The notes: generated from the sequence alone by a model not told the origin. A DNA stretch of 64,000 nucleotides from Mesotaenium endlicherianum (GCA_009602735.1 WELA01005791.1:619003-683002), one strand, 5' to 3'. Shown: positions 44,333 through 55,326, counted from the first letter of the stretch. Numbers and translations: made by a program.

Positions 44333-45618
44333 TGAAATGAATCTTGCTTATTCAAGATTAATATATTTCATTTAAATATATAGGATCAGAGATAGGTGGA
44401 AGCGTGTGAAATCGGGGAGCGATCTTCGCCCTTATAAGAATTCCGTTTACTCATCTACACCTCTTGACTCACTTACCGTAGTGTGCCATAGTTGCACACT
44501 AACACGAGGCACAAGTAAGAGGCGAGCTTGAGGACTTGAGCTTCTCCTTTAGAAACTCACGGCCTCTTGCCTACCAGGCATGCAAGCATGTATAGCACAT
44601 TCACAACATCAGGGGACTGAATAGCAAAGGCGCTCTCATTCAGATGACCATAATGTAGCTCAAACACATCCCACTGACTTAGGTGCAAACCATGGAATCT
44701 GTCCGCTATGTGACCCCGAAATGTCAGAGGGCATAACTTTGTCAATACTACTCCAAATTGAGCAAACTGAACGGCAACGGATGCATCATGACAAGACCTT
44801 TTTGAAAAGTCCTAGTTCGCTCCATTTGGAGCGCAAACGAAGTAGCCATGTCAATGTCCGTGAAGGCTGGTCATTAGAACGAACCCAAAAAGTGCACACA
44901 TCACTTGCAAGTAGAAATCCGACTGTAAAGCCTACTGTCCAGAATGAGGGACCACAAGATCCCAACCTGCTATGTACCTAGTGACCACCTGGTTGACCAC
45001 AGCGCAAGGTGCGCCGTTTCGTGGGACCCACGAATCTAGGTATAACGACCATATTAATTGGTCGGTTGACTGAAGTCCTAACTGTTCAGTTGACTGACGA
45101 CGGCTCCGCCTACCCAGGAGTTAACCACACTGGTAGGACATCGGTTTACCGAATCTCAGTCGACCTCTCGACTTTCGGTATACTACGGTCACATGTGCCA
45201 ATCTACAAATAACAACCTAAATGAATATGTGTATCCTCAGCGTACTGAAGCTAAGTATATTGACTATTATCAAGCGAGCTTACTCTACGTCAACCTACTG
45301 ATATTATACCCTATATATAAGTGATATAACAAAGTCAGCAAACTACACTATGGTACAAAAGTCATCCTGCTGACCTTTTTGACAAAATAAGTAAACTCGC
45401 ATTACATCGACATATATCCATTTAGATGAACTCGCACACGTGAGTATATACACATAATACTTATTTAGTGTTATATTTATATATGCAATAAATTGAATAA
45501 ATAATGAACTGATTCATTACAGATGAACTCGCACATGTGAGTATACTGACATAGTACTTATTTAGTGTTATATTTATATATGCAATTAATTAAATAAATA
45601 ATGAACTGATTCATTACA
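44333..45618 (-). mobile_element. Solo LTR, family D (1286 bp), TSD AAGAG
   Basis: It starts TGTAATGAATCAGTTC on the minus strand at 45618 and ends ATTTCA at 44333, with AAGAG at 44328-44332 and 45619-45623. The terminus and an internal segment (CCGCCTACCCAGGAGTTAAC) are shared with family B LTRs, so B and D are relatives. It is inserted between protease and RT of gypsy B. Confidence 0.9.
45425..45618 (-). repeat. 97-bp tandem duplication at the LTR D terminus
   Basis: Two 97-bp units, 45425-45521 and 45522-45618, each end in the LTR terminus TGATTCATTACA. The unit includes TTATTTAGTGTTATATTTAT. The duplication creates two potential LTR ends; the flanking AAGAG marks the outer one as the end used. 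Confidence 0.9.
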
Positions 45619-45636
45619 AAGAGCACTGGTGGGTGC

Positions 45637-46065
45637 CTAGTTAGTCTGCCCATCACTGGCTTCTCTCACTTTAACTGTACCTCTGCTCCAACACTCTTCA
45701 GCTTGATGTCTTTTAAGCCAGGACCTGCCTAGCACAAGATCATAAAAGCCAGTGTTGAGTACCAAAAATGTAAGCTTTTCAATCAAAACTGCAATGCCAG
45801 AACCTAACAGGACCTCAATAGGCTTGGTTACAATTCCTCCCGGGACACATGAGGCATCTCTAAAATATATTTTTCTATTTCCTTGGGTGACAGTAGGCAG
45901 CCTTAGCTGCTTAACGAAGTCCTTACGGCTAAAAGTATGTGACGCCCCTCCGTCAACAAATGCCCTCACCATCCTGCCTGCAATCATAAAATGCAAGGAT
46001 AGGGGGGACTGACTTATCCTGACTTTCGGATTGTTCTCCTGACTTAGCAAAGAAACGTTGAACAT
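45637..46065 (-). CDS. Gypsy B aspartic protease fragment
   Basis: An open frame of 142 codons includes the active-site motif RAFVDGGASHTFSRKDFVKQ (usual form DSGASH, here DGGASH) and the C-terminal DLVLGRSWLKRHQ motif. It would process the polyprotein. The downstream join to RT is interrupted by the solo LTR at 45618. Confidence 0.8.
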   Translation of the reverse strand: MFNVSLLSQENNPKVRISQSPLSLHFMIAGRMVRAFVDGGASHTFSRKDFVKQLRLPTVTQGNRKIYFRDASCVPGGIVTKPIEVLLGSGIAVLIEKLTFLVLNTGFYDLVLGRSWLKRHQAEECWSRGTVKVREASDGQTN

Positions 46066-46269
46066 CAGGTGGAGTAAGATTATCCAGAGTGTGCACTCTC
46101 TGGAAGTCTACATTGCTGATGGTCTCCTTTATCTGGTTGTCAGGCATGCATAGTGAATCCAGTTCAGCAGGACCTATAATACCTGCTACGAGGGCAGCTA
46201 GTGACGACTCACTATTTCTAGCATCCTCACAGTCAGTAGACTGGATTACTGACTGTTGCTGTCTTCTAG

Positions 46270-47667
46270 AAGCTGATCCTTTCTCTCAACCTTTGGAAGA
46301 TGCTTTCTAGGACATTGCTCTCTGTAGTGGCCCAACTGCTGGCAATGGTAGCAAACAGAATTTGCTGAGGCTGGTCTTGGCTTAGTCCTACCACCACCTC
46401 TTCAATAGCCACCTCGAGAGTATCCACCTCTCCCTCTAGACTGCATAGCATTATACTCATACTCATACTCATCACCCTGATTGTTCTCAGCCTGGTCTCC
46501 TTCAATTGCATTGTAGGACCCGTGGGGCTTTTTGACAATCTTAGACACCAAAGATTACTCTGGCGCTTGTGATTGAACTGCTGCTGATCCCAGGCATCAG
46601 CGTCTTGGATCAAGTCAGCCAGTTCCTCATAATACTTTTTAGCAAAATGAATTGAGACTATGGATTCAAGCCATACCTGAAGTATGCTATCCGATACTGC
46701 ATTAGCAAATATGACTGCTTCATCATGTTCTCCTGGAACTTTTGAGCAAACTTAGCAATTGAAGTGGTCTGCTTCAGTGTTAAGGAGATCATTGCATAGA
46801 TAGCTTTTTCCTGCTGATTGATGACATCAAACTTCTCATGCAATTTCTTGACAAACTCTACCCAAGTAGGGTCACCGAGCTGAGCCTTACGCTCTCCTTT
46901 CCAATACAGTCACCAGCCTGCTGCACTGTCTTTCAGTAGAGCACCAGTGTGCCTGACCTTCTTGTAACCCTGCAGTTTTGGGTAGTTCTTTAGCCACTGC
47001 TCAACATCAGCGAGAAACTTGATCAGGTGATACTTTTTGTTTCCCTCAGAATCATAGTCCTGGCGAGGTTTTGGCTTCGGTTTATTAGGCCCTCTTCCAC
47101 CACCTCCAGTGGTATAAAAACTCAGTTGGTCTTTGTCACGCAGCAAAGCCCTCATCATTTTTTGTCCTCCTGTTGGGACTGATACATGCTCGCCATTTGC
47201 GATTGCATTTGCACAAATAATGCTCCTAGATCTACATTCTGAGGTTGGAGCCTAGCAAATGCAGCAGCAGCGGTGACATTCACTCGCTGAGTAGTGTCCT
47301 CAACATTCCCTCTCGCTCCTGCAGCAGCAATTCTTGCCGCATTCAGCCGGTCACGAATTTGACCTAGAGGCACATTGAGTTGTACAGCTGGAGGTGGGTT
47401 CAAACATTGGCCTTTTTTGCCATAAATTCTGTGAAAATGCGCTCGTGCGCTGGCTGTCCTTCCCTCCTTTCTGCATCTTCAGCAGCTTTTGCTAATTTTT
47501 CGGCTTCTCTCCCCCTCAGCTTGCTGTGTTGCGACTACGGCAATAGCAGCTGCTTCATCTGTAGCTTCTCTAGCTGCGGTATCTGCCACTGCTTCAAAAT
47601 AGGTACAAGTTCCCGCTACATGGCTTTCAGCCTGGTTTTCAACATTCTCGTTATCCTAGTTCTCCAT
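46270..47667 (-). pseudogene. Gypsy B gag with zinc knuckle
   Basis: It starts at ATG 47667 with a stop two codons later (MEN then stop). The gag core shows HLIKFLADVEQWLKNYPKLQ and FVKKLHEKFDVINQQEKAIY, with several stops between 46440 and 46680. An Arg/Gly-rich stretch precedes the knuckle CYHCQQLGHYREQC near 46300-46345. Confidence 0.8.
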
Positions 47668-47727
47668 GTCTCGAGAGTTGCAACTTTGAGACCTTGTCCT
47701 TACCACACAAAGAAGATTGTGATAACT

Positions 47728-47739
47728 GCTCCGATACCA
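47728..47739 (-). other. Primer binding site of gypsy B, tRNA-iMet type
   Basis: The minus strand reads TGGTATCGGAGC one base after the 5' LTR end, which matches the iMet primer pattern of plant Ty3/gypsy elements and fixes the LTR boundary at 47741. Confidence 0.8.
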
Positions 47740-47740
47740 C

Positions 47741-48934
47741 TGAGAGCAATGTTTCCGAATGCCAAACTCGAGAGCAATGTCTAGCCTATGTACATGGAAT
47801 GAGTTAACTATTCAACGACAAGTGCGATGGCACCGCCTACCCGGGAGTTAACCACGATGGTAGGACCTCAGTTAACCAAATCCACCACCATCTCCCATCA
47901 TCCCGAATTGCCATCCATTCCAAGGATGTCATCTGGTCATTCATCTAGCATATCACACTTAGATGCATATCTAGGCAGTCCGCTGCTACTGTAAGTTCAT
48001 AGATTTATAAAGTGCATTTTTGAGTTTCATGAAAATACATTCTAATTGCATAGTAGTGTAGAATTTGTTTTTGTGGTCATTTTGATATAAAGTTCATCGA
48101 ATTTGGTCAAGTATTGAGAGAGTTATGGATTTCCGAAGTTTGAGGTTGGTTGACGACTGTCCTTAATTCGCGGTGAGCGCGACCGTCGGATTGACCGACA
48201 GCGTCGAGCGATCTGGCCCGTTAGAATGAACTCGAACCTTCACGTAAGTTCGGCTGACGCGGAGTGCCGACTAGGTCGATTTACCTAGAAGTTTCGGTTT
48301 AGCCTAGCGTGTCTAAGATAGAATATTCTAGTAATGTCGATGCATGTATGTGGATGTCAATTCGGCCCGACACGTCAGATTAGATTGATCTGGCTTACTC
48401 ACGAATATTCTGGAAGGGACAATTTGACGAACGTTTAGGAAAATCCGTAGCTTTCTCCTAGGGAGGAGCACTTAGGCAGAAAATTATAAATAGGCATAAC
48501 TTCTTTGTTTCTTATTAATTTTCACTTCTGTAAATTTCTACGAGTTGGTAATGACAAGGCCTTTCATCCTACATCATTTGTGAACAATTTCTTGCTACTC
48601 AAAATGCTGAGTAATTTTCTTAAGCTTTCTTAGTGATATATCGCTGCACTCTTTAGTATGATAGCAACTAGTTCCTTTCCTCGCGAGTTACTACGCTTCC
48701 ACTAGGGCACTCTGCCTCTTTCAGCTACCGAGTACGGAAGTTAGCTAGCTGTCAAAGAATGTGTCAGCAAGGTGACCTAAGTTGACTTCAGCCTGCTGCT
48801 TTCGGGTGAGTCCTTACACTGGTAGTTATATAAAGTCTAGCAGACTGAATATCAACTAAAGTTCAGCAAGTTGAACTTAATTAAGTATTATATTTAAATG
48901 AATATTATATCTACCAACATACTGATTCATTACA
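47741..48934 (-). mobile_element. 5' LTR of gypsy B, interrupted by solo LTR A
   Basis: It starts TGTAATGAATCAGT at 48934 and ends TTGCTCTCA at 47741. Net length without the nested solo LTR and its 5-bp duplication is 455 bp, shorter than the 3' LTR by the ~300-bp distal part. The right flank returns to the EAF1 copy 2 exon at 48935. Confidence 0.85.
47990..48723 (+). mobile_element. Solo LTR, family A (734 bp), TSD GCTAC
   Basis: It starts TGTAAGTTC and ends CTCTTTCA with GCTAC at 47985-47989 and 48724-48728. The empty site is preserved in the 3' LTR of gypsy B near 36040-36050 (CCGCTGCTACCGAGTACGG). A TATAAATAGG box at 48485-48494 is the probable LTR promoter. This intact copy defines the ends of family A. 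Confidence 0.95.
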
Positions 48935-49560
48935 CTCATGCGCAGAACCTTGGCTCCTTGGCAAGTCTACTACTACCTTCCACAGACCTAGGGCTCACCA
49001 CAGATGATGCTTCCTCTATCTTCATGTCCCCATCGACTTTACCAAGTGCCGCGACGTTGTTTGCATCAGCAGCTGCAAAAGGAGCACCCTGCAACACACA
49101 AGCAGAGCGCCACATATTTGACAAAAGTTTGCAACAGCCTCATTTACTGGCCCTAATTATTCCTTACTACTGGCATTAGCTTCAGAAGCCAGTAAAGAGC
49201 CACATACATGGTGCCCACTTGTCAAGAATCCAAAGTAGCGTTAAACACTTGCATTTTATGCGGAGAGATGAAGAGCACCTGCTATCTCCATCCGACCTCA
49301 GCACGCACATTGTTCCACCAGCCTCGTAAGCAGTCTTGACTTGGGTACGACCGATTTCTTGAGAGATATGGCAATAGTCTTCCACAAAATCCACCTACAA
49401 ACCTTGGAAGTTGCACTTAATTTCCACATGCGCTCCTGGTGCATCATACACACTGCATCGTTAACATTTTCCACTGGGACCACAAAAATGAAACACATAA
49501 CTAGAGCAGCCTCGGTTGACGAAGTTACTCTCCAGCAGTCACTCTAACTGTCTGACCATT
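48935..49560 (-). pseudogene. EAF1 copy 2, HSA second exon and proximal half of the post-HSA exon
   Basis: DANNVAALGKVDGDMKIEEA (48.94-49.13 kb) continues the exon interrupted at 35549. From a CACCAG acceptor at 49435 the frame reads ERMWKLSATSKVCRWILWKT, the HSA helix, but a small deletion and a TAG near 49270 destroy the end. No HSA first exon or N-terminal exon is seen further right. Confidence 0.75.
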
Positions 49561-49599
49561 GCTGTTGCAACCATTGCAAACCTCAGCTGCAGCCTTACA

Positions 49600-50798
49600 C
49601 CTAATCAAATCATGAGGGAGTTGAAATTGACATTGTTTTAATAAGTGTAATTAATTTTCCAAACGTGATCATTTACATCAAAATATAAGTTCTAATTTTT
49701 TTTTTACAATAATATATCTTCATTACTTAAAATGAGTGTATTATTTGTCACCATTATTTTTAATATAATTTGTATAAAAATAATGCTATCAATTTTTAAT
49801 GAAAAAACTCTTATTGATATGATTAAGTTTTTTGGACAGTGTTATATATTCAAAAAACAAAGCAAGTTGAAAGAATTTGGAGGAGGAAGAACAAAAAATA
49901 AGGATCTTAGAGGCAAGTCGTTTGACTGCAAAAGTAGATTGACAAGGACAAAAAAGAGTGGAAGGTTGTTGGACCGATATCTCATTTTTACTGTGGTCCG
50001 TATGTGCACCAAGATTCATTTTTTACCCATTGAAACAAACATGGAAAACAAATAATATATCACCACTATTATAAATATGACATTAGATTTCTTACATTCA
50101 TTCATCAAGTTAGATTTTCACTTGAAGCTACCTTCATGTTCTTGCCTTCTTGCACTTCACATTATTTTTACTACCTCCACCTGGGAGTGTTGTCATTTGT
50201 GTTGGTGAACCTACACTCTTATACTTGAATTAAATGCTGCAAATCCTTCTCACTCACCTCCGATTGGAAGAACAGCAACTGGTCCAGGTCCCCCCTTTAC
50301 CCTTATCAAAGTTTGAAATAAATTGACACGCAAGTGTTGTAAGTCTTAAGAAGAGTAAGTTAACATACTTTCCACGTCCATGAAAAGGTCAAATAATGTT
50401 GTGAGATGACTCGTTAACTTTATTCTCCCTCGAACAGCGTTTGTCATGCAATTGTTGAAACAGTGAAAATTGCGCTGAGTCTATGCGCTGAGATTTGTGC
50501 AGCAGTCTTGAGAACTTTCAAGCTCTTCGACTTGCCAAAAGTCTTTGTATGTAATGCCATGGAAATTGAAGGAAAAGAATTCAAATGTAGAAAGATGTCT
50601 CTATAATTATCGCCAGGGTACATAACACTTTCAACATCGGATACCGCAAAGTTCTCAAAATATTGACCAAGGTACCTCTTGCGAAATGAGAGACCGTGGT
50701 TGATATATCCGCAAAGTGGGTTAGCTCTAAAATCACATCCGTAACGGTCAAGACGTGAACAAGGGGCACTCAAGGCAAACCCACATCTAGGAGATAAG
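49600..50798. other. A+T-rich stretch, no gene recognised
   Basis: Two moderately long open frames exist, 49732-50055 plus and 50444-50773 minus, but neither shows a family motif and both sit in compositionally biased DNA. A T9 run lies near 49698. Probably intergenic or decayed repeat. Confidence 0.4.
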
Positions 50799-51164
50799 TG
50801 TAATGAATCAATATATTGGTAGATATATTAATTTGATTAATTATAATAATTAATTAAATTCAATTTGCTAAATTTTGATTAACATTCAGTCTGCTGGACT
50901 TTTAGTAATATTCAGTTTAATGACTCAGCCGATAGCAACAGGCTGAAGTCCACTCAAGTCAGCTCACTGACACATTTTTTGACAGTTAGCTGATCATCTT
51001 AAGCAATACTAGTAAACTGCCTACATATGCATCTAAGTGTGATATGCTAGATGAATGGCCAGTTGACGCCTTAGGCGGATTACGATTTGGGATGATGGGA
51101 GATGACAGTGGATTTGCTTAGCCGAGGTCTTACCGACGAGGTTCACTCCTGGGTAGGCGATGCT
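50799..51164 (+). mobile_element. LTR fragment related to families B and D
   Basis: It begins TGTAATGAATCAATAT and includes the B-type segment CATATGCATCTAAGTGTGAT in the opposite orientation to gypsy B. It is cut at 51164, where a minus-oriented family E LTR begins, so the family E element probably inserted into it. Confidence 0.7.
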
Positions 51165-51588
51165 TGAAAGAGGGAAGGGTGTGGGAAGTGCGCCCATACA
51201 AACTCACGCACCCTCACTCGCGAGTAAAAGCGTGCACGAGGACCTTTCCTAGTTCATGCACGAGGTGAAGTGGCTCAGTAGTGTGCCACCCTTGCAAGAA
51301 TGAGAGGTCTACATGAGAGGAGAGTGGTGTAACGATCCGCTGCGTGGCCGGATGCGACGCGTGCAACACGTCGGCGAATGCGACTGGAAGTGTCGGTTTG
51401 AATTATACAAGTACAATTGGCGCGCGGTCAAAGTATCTCGAGTTACCTTTTTGTTCGTATTGCTACAAGTGGAAAAGAACTATTTTGATTAAGAGAAGTC
51501 GTGAACAAGATGTAAGCTTCCAGGTTTCACTCTCTTAGATAAGATTAGATTCCTTCTACTACTTTGTGCTTCCTATTTATCCTTTTAA

Positions 51589-54500
51589 CACTAGGTGAAC
51601 CGGAGGGGCATATGTGGCCCATATGACATATTATGGCCCAACTACTTGCCGCCCTAGTGCATGCTCTAACTTACTCAATATTTATCTGTCTTCTTTGAAA
51701 ATTGTATTAAGAGGTGGGCTACGCCACAAAGATACTGTGATTAAATTGCGAGGTCAATCCAACAAAACGCGCGCATGGGGGGGTCTTTTTTGTACTTGCT
51801 GATTTTATATTTCATCGAACAAAAAGACTATTTTTCCGCTTCAAAATAGCACCCTTCTTCCTTATCAGCCTTCTTGATTTTGCCATGGATGACGTTGGAA
51901 CTTCTCGCAACGCTCTTGTAGGGCCTAGAATCCTTGTGCCCTCCATAACCTACGGTATCGATTTGGTGACGAATGTGAGGAGATGTACTTGATAGGAGAT
52001 GTGAAGCAGCTGTGCGAGGGTAAGAGAGGTCAAGAGCCTTAATTTGTAGTATTCTTTGCATATGACAAGACGAAACCCAAGTATGCTCAAGCTTTGGTAG
52101 AGGAGTCCCTTAGGCACCAGGCAGATAATTTTGAGATGGTCTCTGTAGGTGTCTACTAGTGGAAAAGAGAAGTCTATGAGCCGGATTCTCAGCCTGACAG
52201 TCTGACCTTGTTCAAGTCAACACAGAGTGCCATTTTAGAAACACCTGAAATGCAGAACCTTGAAAACAGTTAGTCCAACACTACATCCGAGCTTGCCAAA
52301 AAGAGAGGAAGACCTCCTGGCACTAGGAACATAACAACACTTGCATTTAGGAGTAAGTTCATGACACAACCAAGGCAGATTAGCAGGAAAGAGAAGAGTA
52401 CATGTGTGCAATTAGACACAAACTCTGATGCTTCGGACAGCCAAAAGACAGCTCTGCATCCGAGGAGGACGAGGAGGACATCATCCCTATTTTTGTGAGC
52501 ATGCAAGAGGAGACTCCGGAAGAGGAGGATGAAAAAGAGGAAGATATGTGGGACTGGCAACCAGCAGCTCCAAGACATAGTTAAAATGAAGATCTCCTGC
52601 AGCCTAGTAAGCCATACCACCATAAACTACAAGGACTTTTTGACAAGAGATTCCGTGCTTTGTCTCCCCTTGGAGTGTTTTGCCTCTTGATGCCTATATG
52701 GTTTTTTGAACAGCTTGCTGTAAAAACCAATAGGTATGCCTCTCAGTGTGGTGCCAAGAACTGGTTGCCTGTTACATGCACGAAGATAGTAATCTTTTAT
52801 GGTTTGTGCATGGCCATGGGCTTGCATGCTCTCCCAAGGTTGGGTAAATACTGGCAGAAACAATATGGGGTCCTGTCACTCTTCCTAATTTTAGTAGGTT
52901 CATGAGTTGAAAAAGGTTCAAAGATATTTTCATGTAAATGACAATAAAAAGTTAGCCTGTTTTCCTTCTGATTCCAGAGAGTATAAGTTGTGGCAATTAC
53001 AATCTTTCACAGACTAGTGTCATAAAACTTTTTCAGAATACTAGAGCCCTGGAGAAAACATGACAATAGATGAGAGAACTGTTTCTATTTAGAGATAGGC
53101 AATGTCCAATTGGAGTATACAATCCTAGCAAGCCATACAAGTATAGCATGGAAGTTGTTACACTCTGTGATGCTATCACCTGTTTCTGTTATGCAATTAT
53201 CATCCATGACATAGTGAAGGTGGTCAGTCAAAAGACTCAAGTGGTCTTAGACCTGGTCAGTATGTTGCCTGTAGGAAGGTTATTCAATTTAGTACTTGAT
53301 AGAGGTTTCTCTTTCCCTGCCCTTTTTTCAAGCTTAGCTAAGATGGGGCATGCTGCAACTGGCACCATTGTCACCAATAGAAAACATTACCCTTCTAAGA
53401 TGTTGTGGATGCAGCCTAAAATTCACCAAGCAGGCTACTGTATAGCTGCATATATTGAGCATCCACCTATGATTGCATGCACATGAAATGATAAGATGCC
53501 TTGTGCCTTTTTGTCCACAGCCAAAGGGCTGGCTCCTAAGACTCAACTTAGACGTGTCGGCAAAGAAAAAGAGTCCCTGCCAAATCCTGAAGTGGTAGAG
53601 CACTATAACTTATACAAAGATGCAATAAATCAGTTTGATGCCCTGTGTCTAGCTAGGAACTACAGCACAAAAAGGGTGCTCATCAATAGAAAATGGTGGC
53701 ATAGGGCCTATTGGGGAATATTTGATGGGTTGCTCGCTAACGTGTTCATCTTATACAAGATGGCACATCCACAAAAAGAGAGGTATGACATGTACATGGA
53801 GGTTATGGATGAGATGTGCACATTCAGCCATCCTCATGATGAAGGTCAAAGCAAAGCGGTGACCCGGACTACCCCTGCCCCAACAACTACAGGTGCAAGA
53901 TGGACTCACAGGCACTTCTTCACAAAGGTGAAAGAGAGGAAGCGCTGCGTAGTGTGCACATCTGGCACCTTCGAGAAGCGTGCATGTGGTGTGAGAGCTC
54001 CTAAAGTTTACATCATGTGTGAGCCTTGCAATGTGTACTTGTGCCCTGCTCAATGCTTTCAGAGGTATCACACAGTGAGGCAGATTGACCATCTTGATGT
54101 AGGAGCAAGAAGGGAGATCAGAGGTGAGGGGCAGATTTATGCAAAACGCGCGCATTTTTTGTCAATTTCAGCAAATTTCTTATCTTTGCTAACAACTATA
54201 TATGTTGTACAAAATATTTGTTAAGCCATAATATGACTTTGGAGGGCCTACTTGATTTAATTGTTTTTTGATTTTATTGGAATTGAAAAATTGCTCCTGT
54301 TTGTCCCTAAAAATTACATTTATGATTTAATAAATTTATTTTTTGCATTAATTTAATTAAATAAAAATTTAGGCGGCAAGATGTTTAAGTTAGTCATCAC
54401 ATCCTTTAATTTCAGGTTTCAATACCCTGCATAGGGCTCTATAGAGTGTTAAGTATAAGTCATGATGAAACTCTTATTGGGCCATGCCAAAAAAGCAGGG

Positions 54501-54888
54501 GCATATAAGCCCCCCAATTGGCAAATGCCGTAATTCCTAAAGTAATAAAGCTATCAGTCAAATATTTCATATACTCACTCTTTACACGTATATACACGTC
54601 TGGCAAAAATCACAATATGTGCAAACAAGTGTGGACTTGAGGGTAGTCTCTTGAAGTTAGCAAATTTATCGATCTTTTTCCTTGAAAAATGTTTTCACAT
54701 GTTTCGGGCAGCCCAATTTTTTTTTTTTAAAGTAAGAGCATAGTGACCTACAATGTGGCATAACCTTCCAAAATATATAAGATACATGAGGTATGATTGA
54801 GTAATGCACATTTCAAAAATATTTTAGTTGAGGTAGTTGTTGGGCCAAAAAACATACATTCCGTTGGGCTATCTAGTGTAAACCCTAC
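51589..54888 (+). mobile_element. piggyBac-type DNA transposon 3 (about 3300 bp), divergent family
   Basis: The left end CACTAGGTGAACC follows TTAA at 51585-51588. The right end CTAGTG is followed by TAAA, so one T of the right TTAA has probably been lost. Subterminal motifs differ from copies 1 and 2 (GGGGCATATGTGGCCC at the left; GGGGCATATAAGCCCCCC near 54508). The transposase inside is broken. It is inserted in a family E LTR. Confidence 0.85.
52620..54224 (+). pseudogene. piggyBac 3 transposase (frameshifts and stops)
   Basis: Recognisable blocks are FEQLAVKTNRYASQCGAKNW, then the catalytic region with VVTLCDAITCFCYAI, LVLDRGFSFPALFSSLAKMG and HYNLYKDAINQFDALCLARN, where the third candidate Asp position reads AIN, a possible loss. 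The C-terminal zinc domain is complete (CVVC, CEPCNVYLCPAQCFQRYHTV). The N-terminal region before 52620 is too decayed to frame. Overall clearly related to, but diverged from, copies 1 and 2. Confidence 0.8.
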
Positions 54889-55311
54889 GTGTCCTTCCTA
54901 GCAAAGTACTTCTAGAACCTTTTACTATGGCTCCTTCCAGGAAGGTGACCTTGCCTTGAAAACACACACAATGACACTCTAGAATATCTCCTACCCAATC
55001 CATTAATTCCTCACGGAATTTCTAGAGCTTTCACGATCATTTTGGCACTCTACGTGATTGTGCGTAGTATTTGGAATCATAAAGATTTTATTTGTTACTC
55101 CCTGGACTCCAACAAAAGTTTTTCGTCACTGAACCTGCCCTTGTCACAAGATTGAATATGTCATTTTTCAAATTTACTGAAAACTCCCAATATTCATTAC
55201 TTTCTTAATACTTATCCAGACCACCTGAAATGAAGACGATTTTTTTTCTAAAATTACACTTTATTCATATAAAATGCTATATAATACAAATTTTACTCTG
55301 ATAATCTTACA

Positions 55312-55326
55312 TCATCCCCCTCCTCA
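55312..55326 (-). other. Polypurine tract, family E
   Basis: The minus strand reads TGAGGAGGGGGATGA directly before the LTR start. The bases upstream (GACGTCGCATCTTGAGGAGG) are also shared with gypsy A at 19955-19985, indicating a common lineage. Confidence 0.75.

Larger units (their letters stand above)
35550..48934 (-). mobile_element. Ty3/gypsy chromodomain element, family B, with nested insertions and an extra ORF
   Basis: A minus-strand LTR retrotransposon: 5' LTR 47741-48934, PBS 47728-47739, gag, protease, RT, RNase H, integrase, chromodomain, then an extra sense ORF and the 3' LTR 35550-36774. It carries four later insertions: solo LTR A in the 5' LTR, solo LTR D between protease and RT, piggyBac 2 in the RNase H-integrase linker and solo LTR C in the 3' LTR. 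Without these it would be about 8.7 kb. It splits an EAF1 copy 2 exon. The 5-bp flanks, CTCTA and CTCAT, match poorly. Many stops; not autonomous. Confidence 0.85.
25358..49560 (-). pseudogene. EAF1 copy 2, colinear tandem paralogue broken by transposons
   Basis: Blocks homologous to EAF1 copy 1 occur in the same order and orientation: Ser-rich tail (25.4-25.6 kb), CSPLDLC/poly-Q (26.0-26.22), HQKELVK (30.6), SANT (31.05, 31.21-31.29), basic linker (31.9), WEQDQ (32.7), large acidic/basic exon (33.81-34.66), DTLFY (35.0), post-HSA (35.3-35.55 plus 48.94-49.13) and HSA second half (49.27-49.44). It is disrupted by piggyBac 1, a solo LTR and gypsy B, and has in-frame stops. It is cut by the gypsy A LTR at the C-terminal side and lacks N-terminal exons. 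Some residues, such as GTIWELVFDVL and CSPLDLCD, look closer to land-plant EAF1 than copy 1 does. Confidence 0.8.
51165..55311 (-). mobile_element. Family E LTR interrupted by piggyBac 3
   Basis: It starts TGTAAGATTATC at 55311 and ends CTTTCA at 51165. It matches the solo LTR at 33093-33810 on both sides of piggyBac 3; for example the CTATGGCTCCTTCCAGGAAG segment near 54920 has its partner near 33495. Net length is about 840 bp. The polypurine tract at 55312 shows this is the 3' LTR of a minus-strand element. Confidence 0.85.

Noticed and set aside
35545-48939. CTCTA and CTCAT as the target duplication of gypsy B
   Set aside because: They match at only three of five positions, so I report the element boundaries from LTR ends and EAF1 continuity instead.
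50444-50773. 109-codon minus-strand ORF
   Set aside because: The composition is plausible but it starts at a weak context, has no domain, and lies in A+T-rich DNA next to LTR fragments; support was too thin for a gene call.
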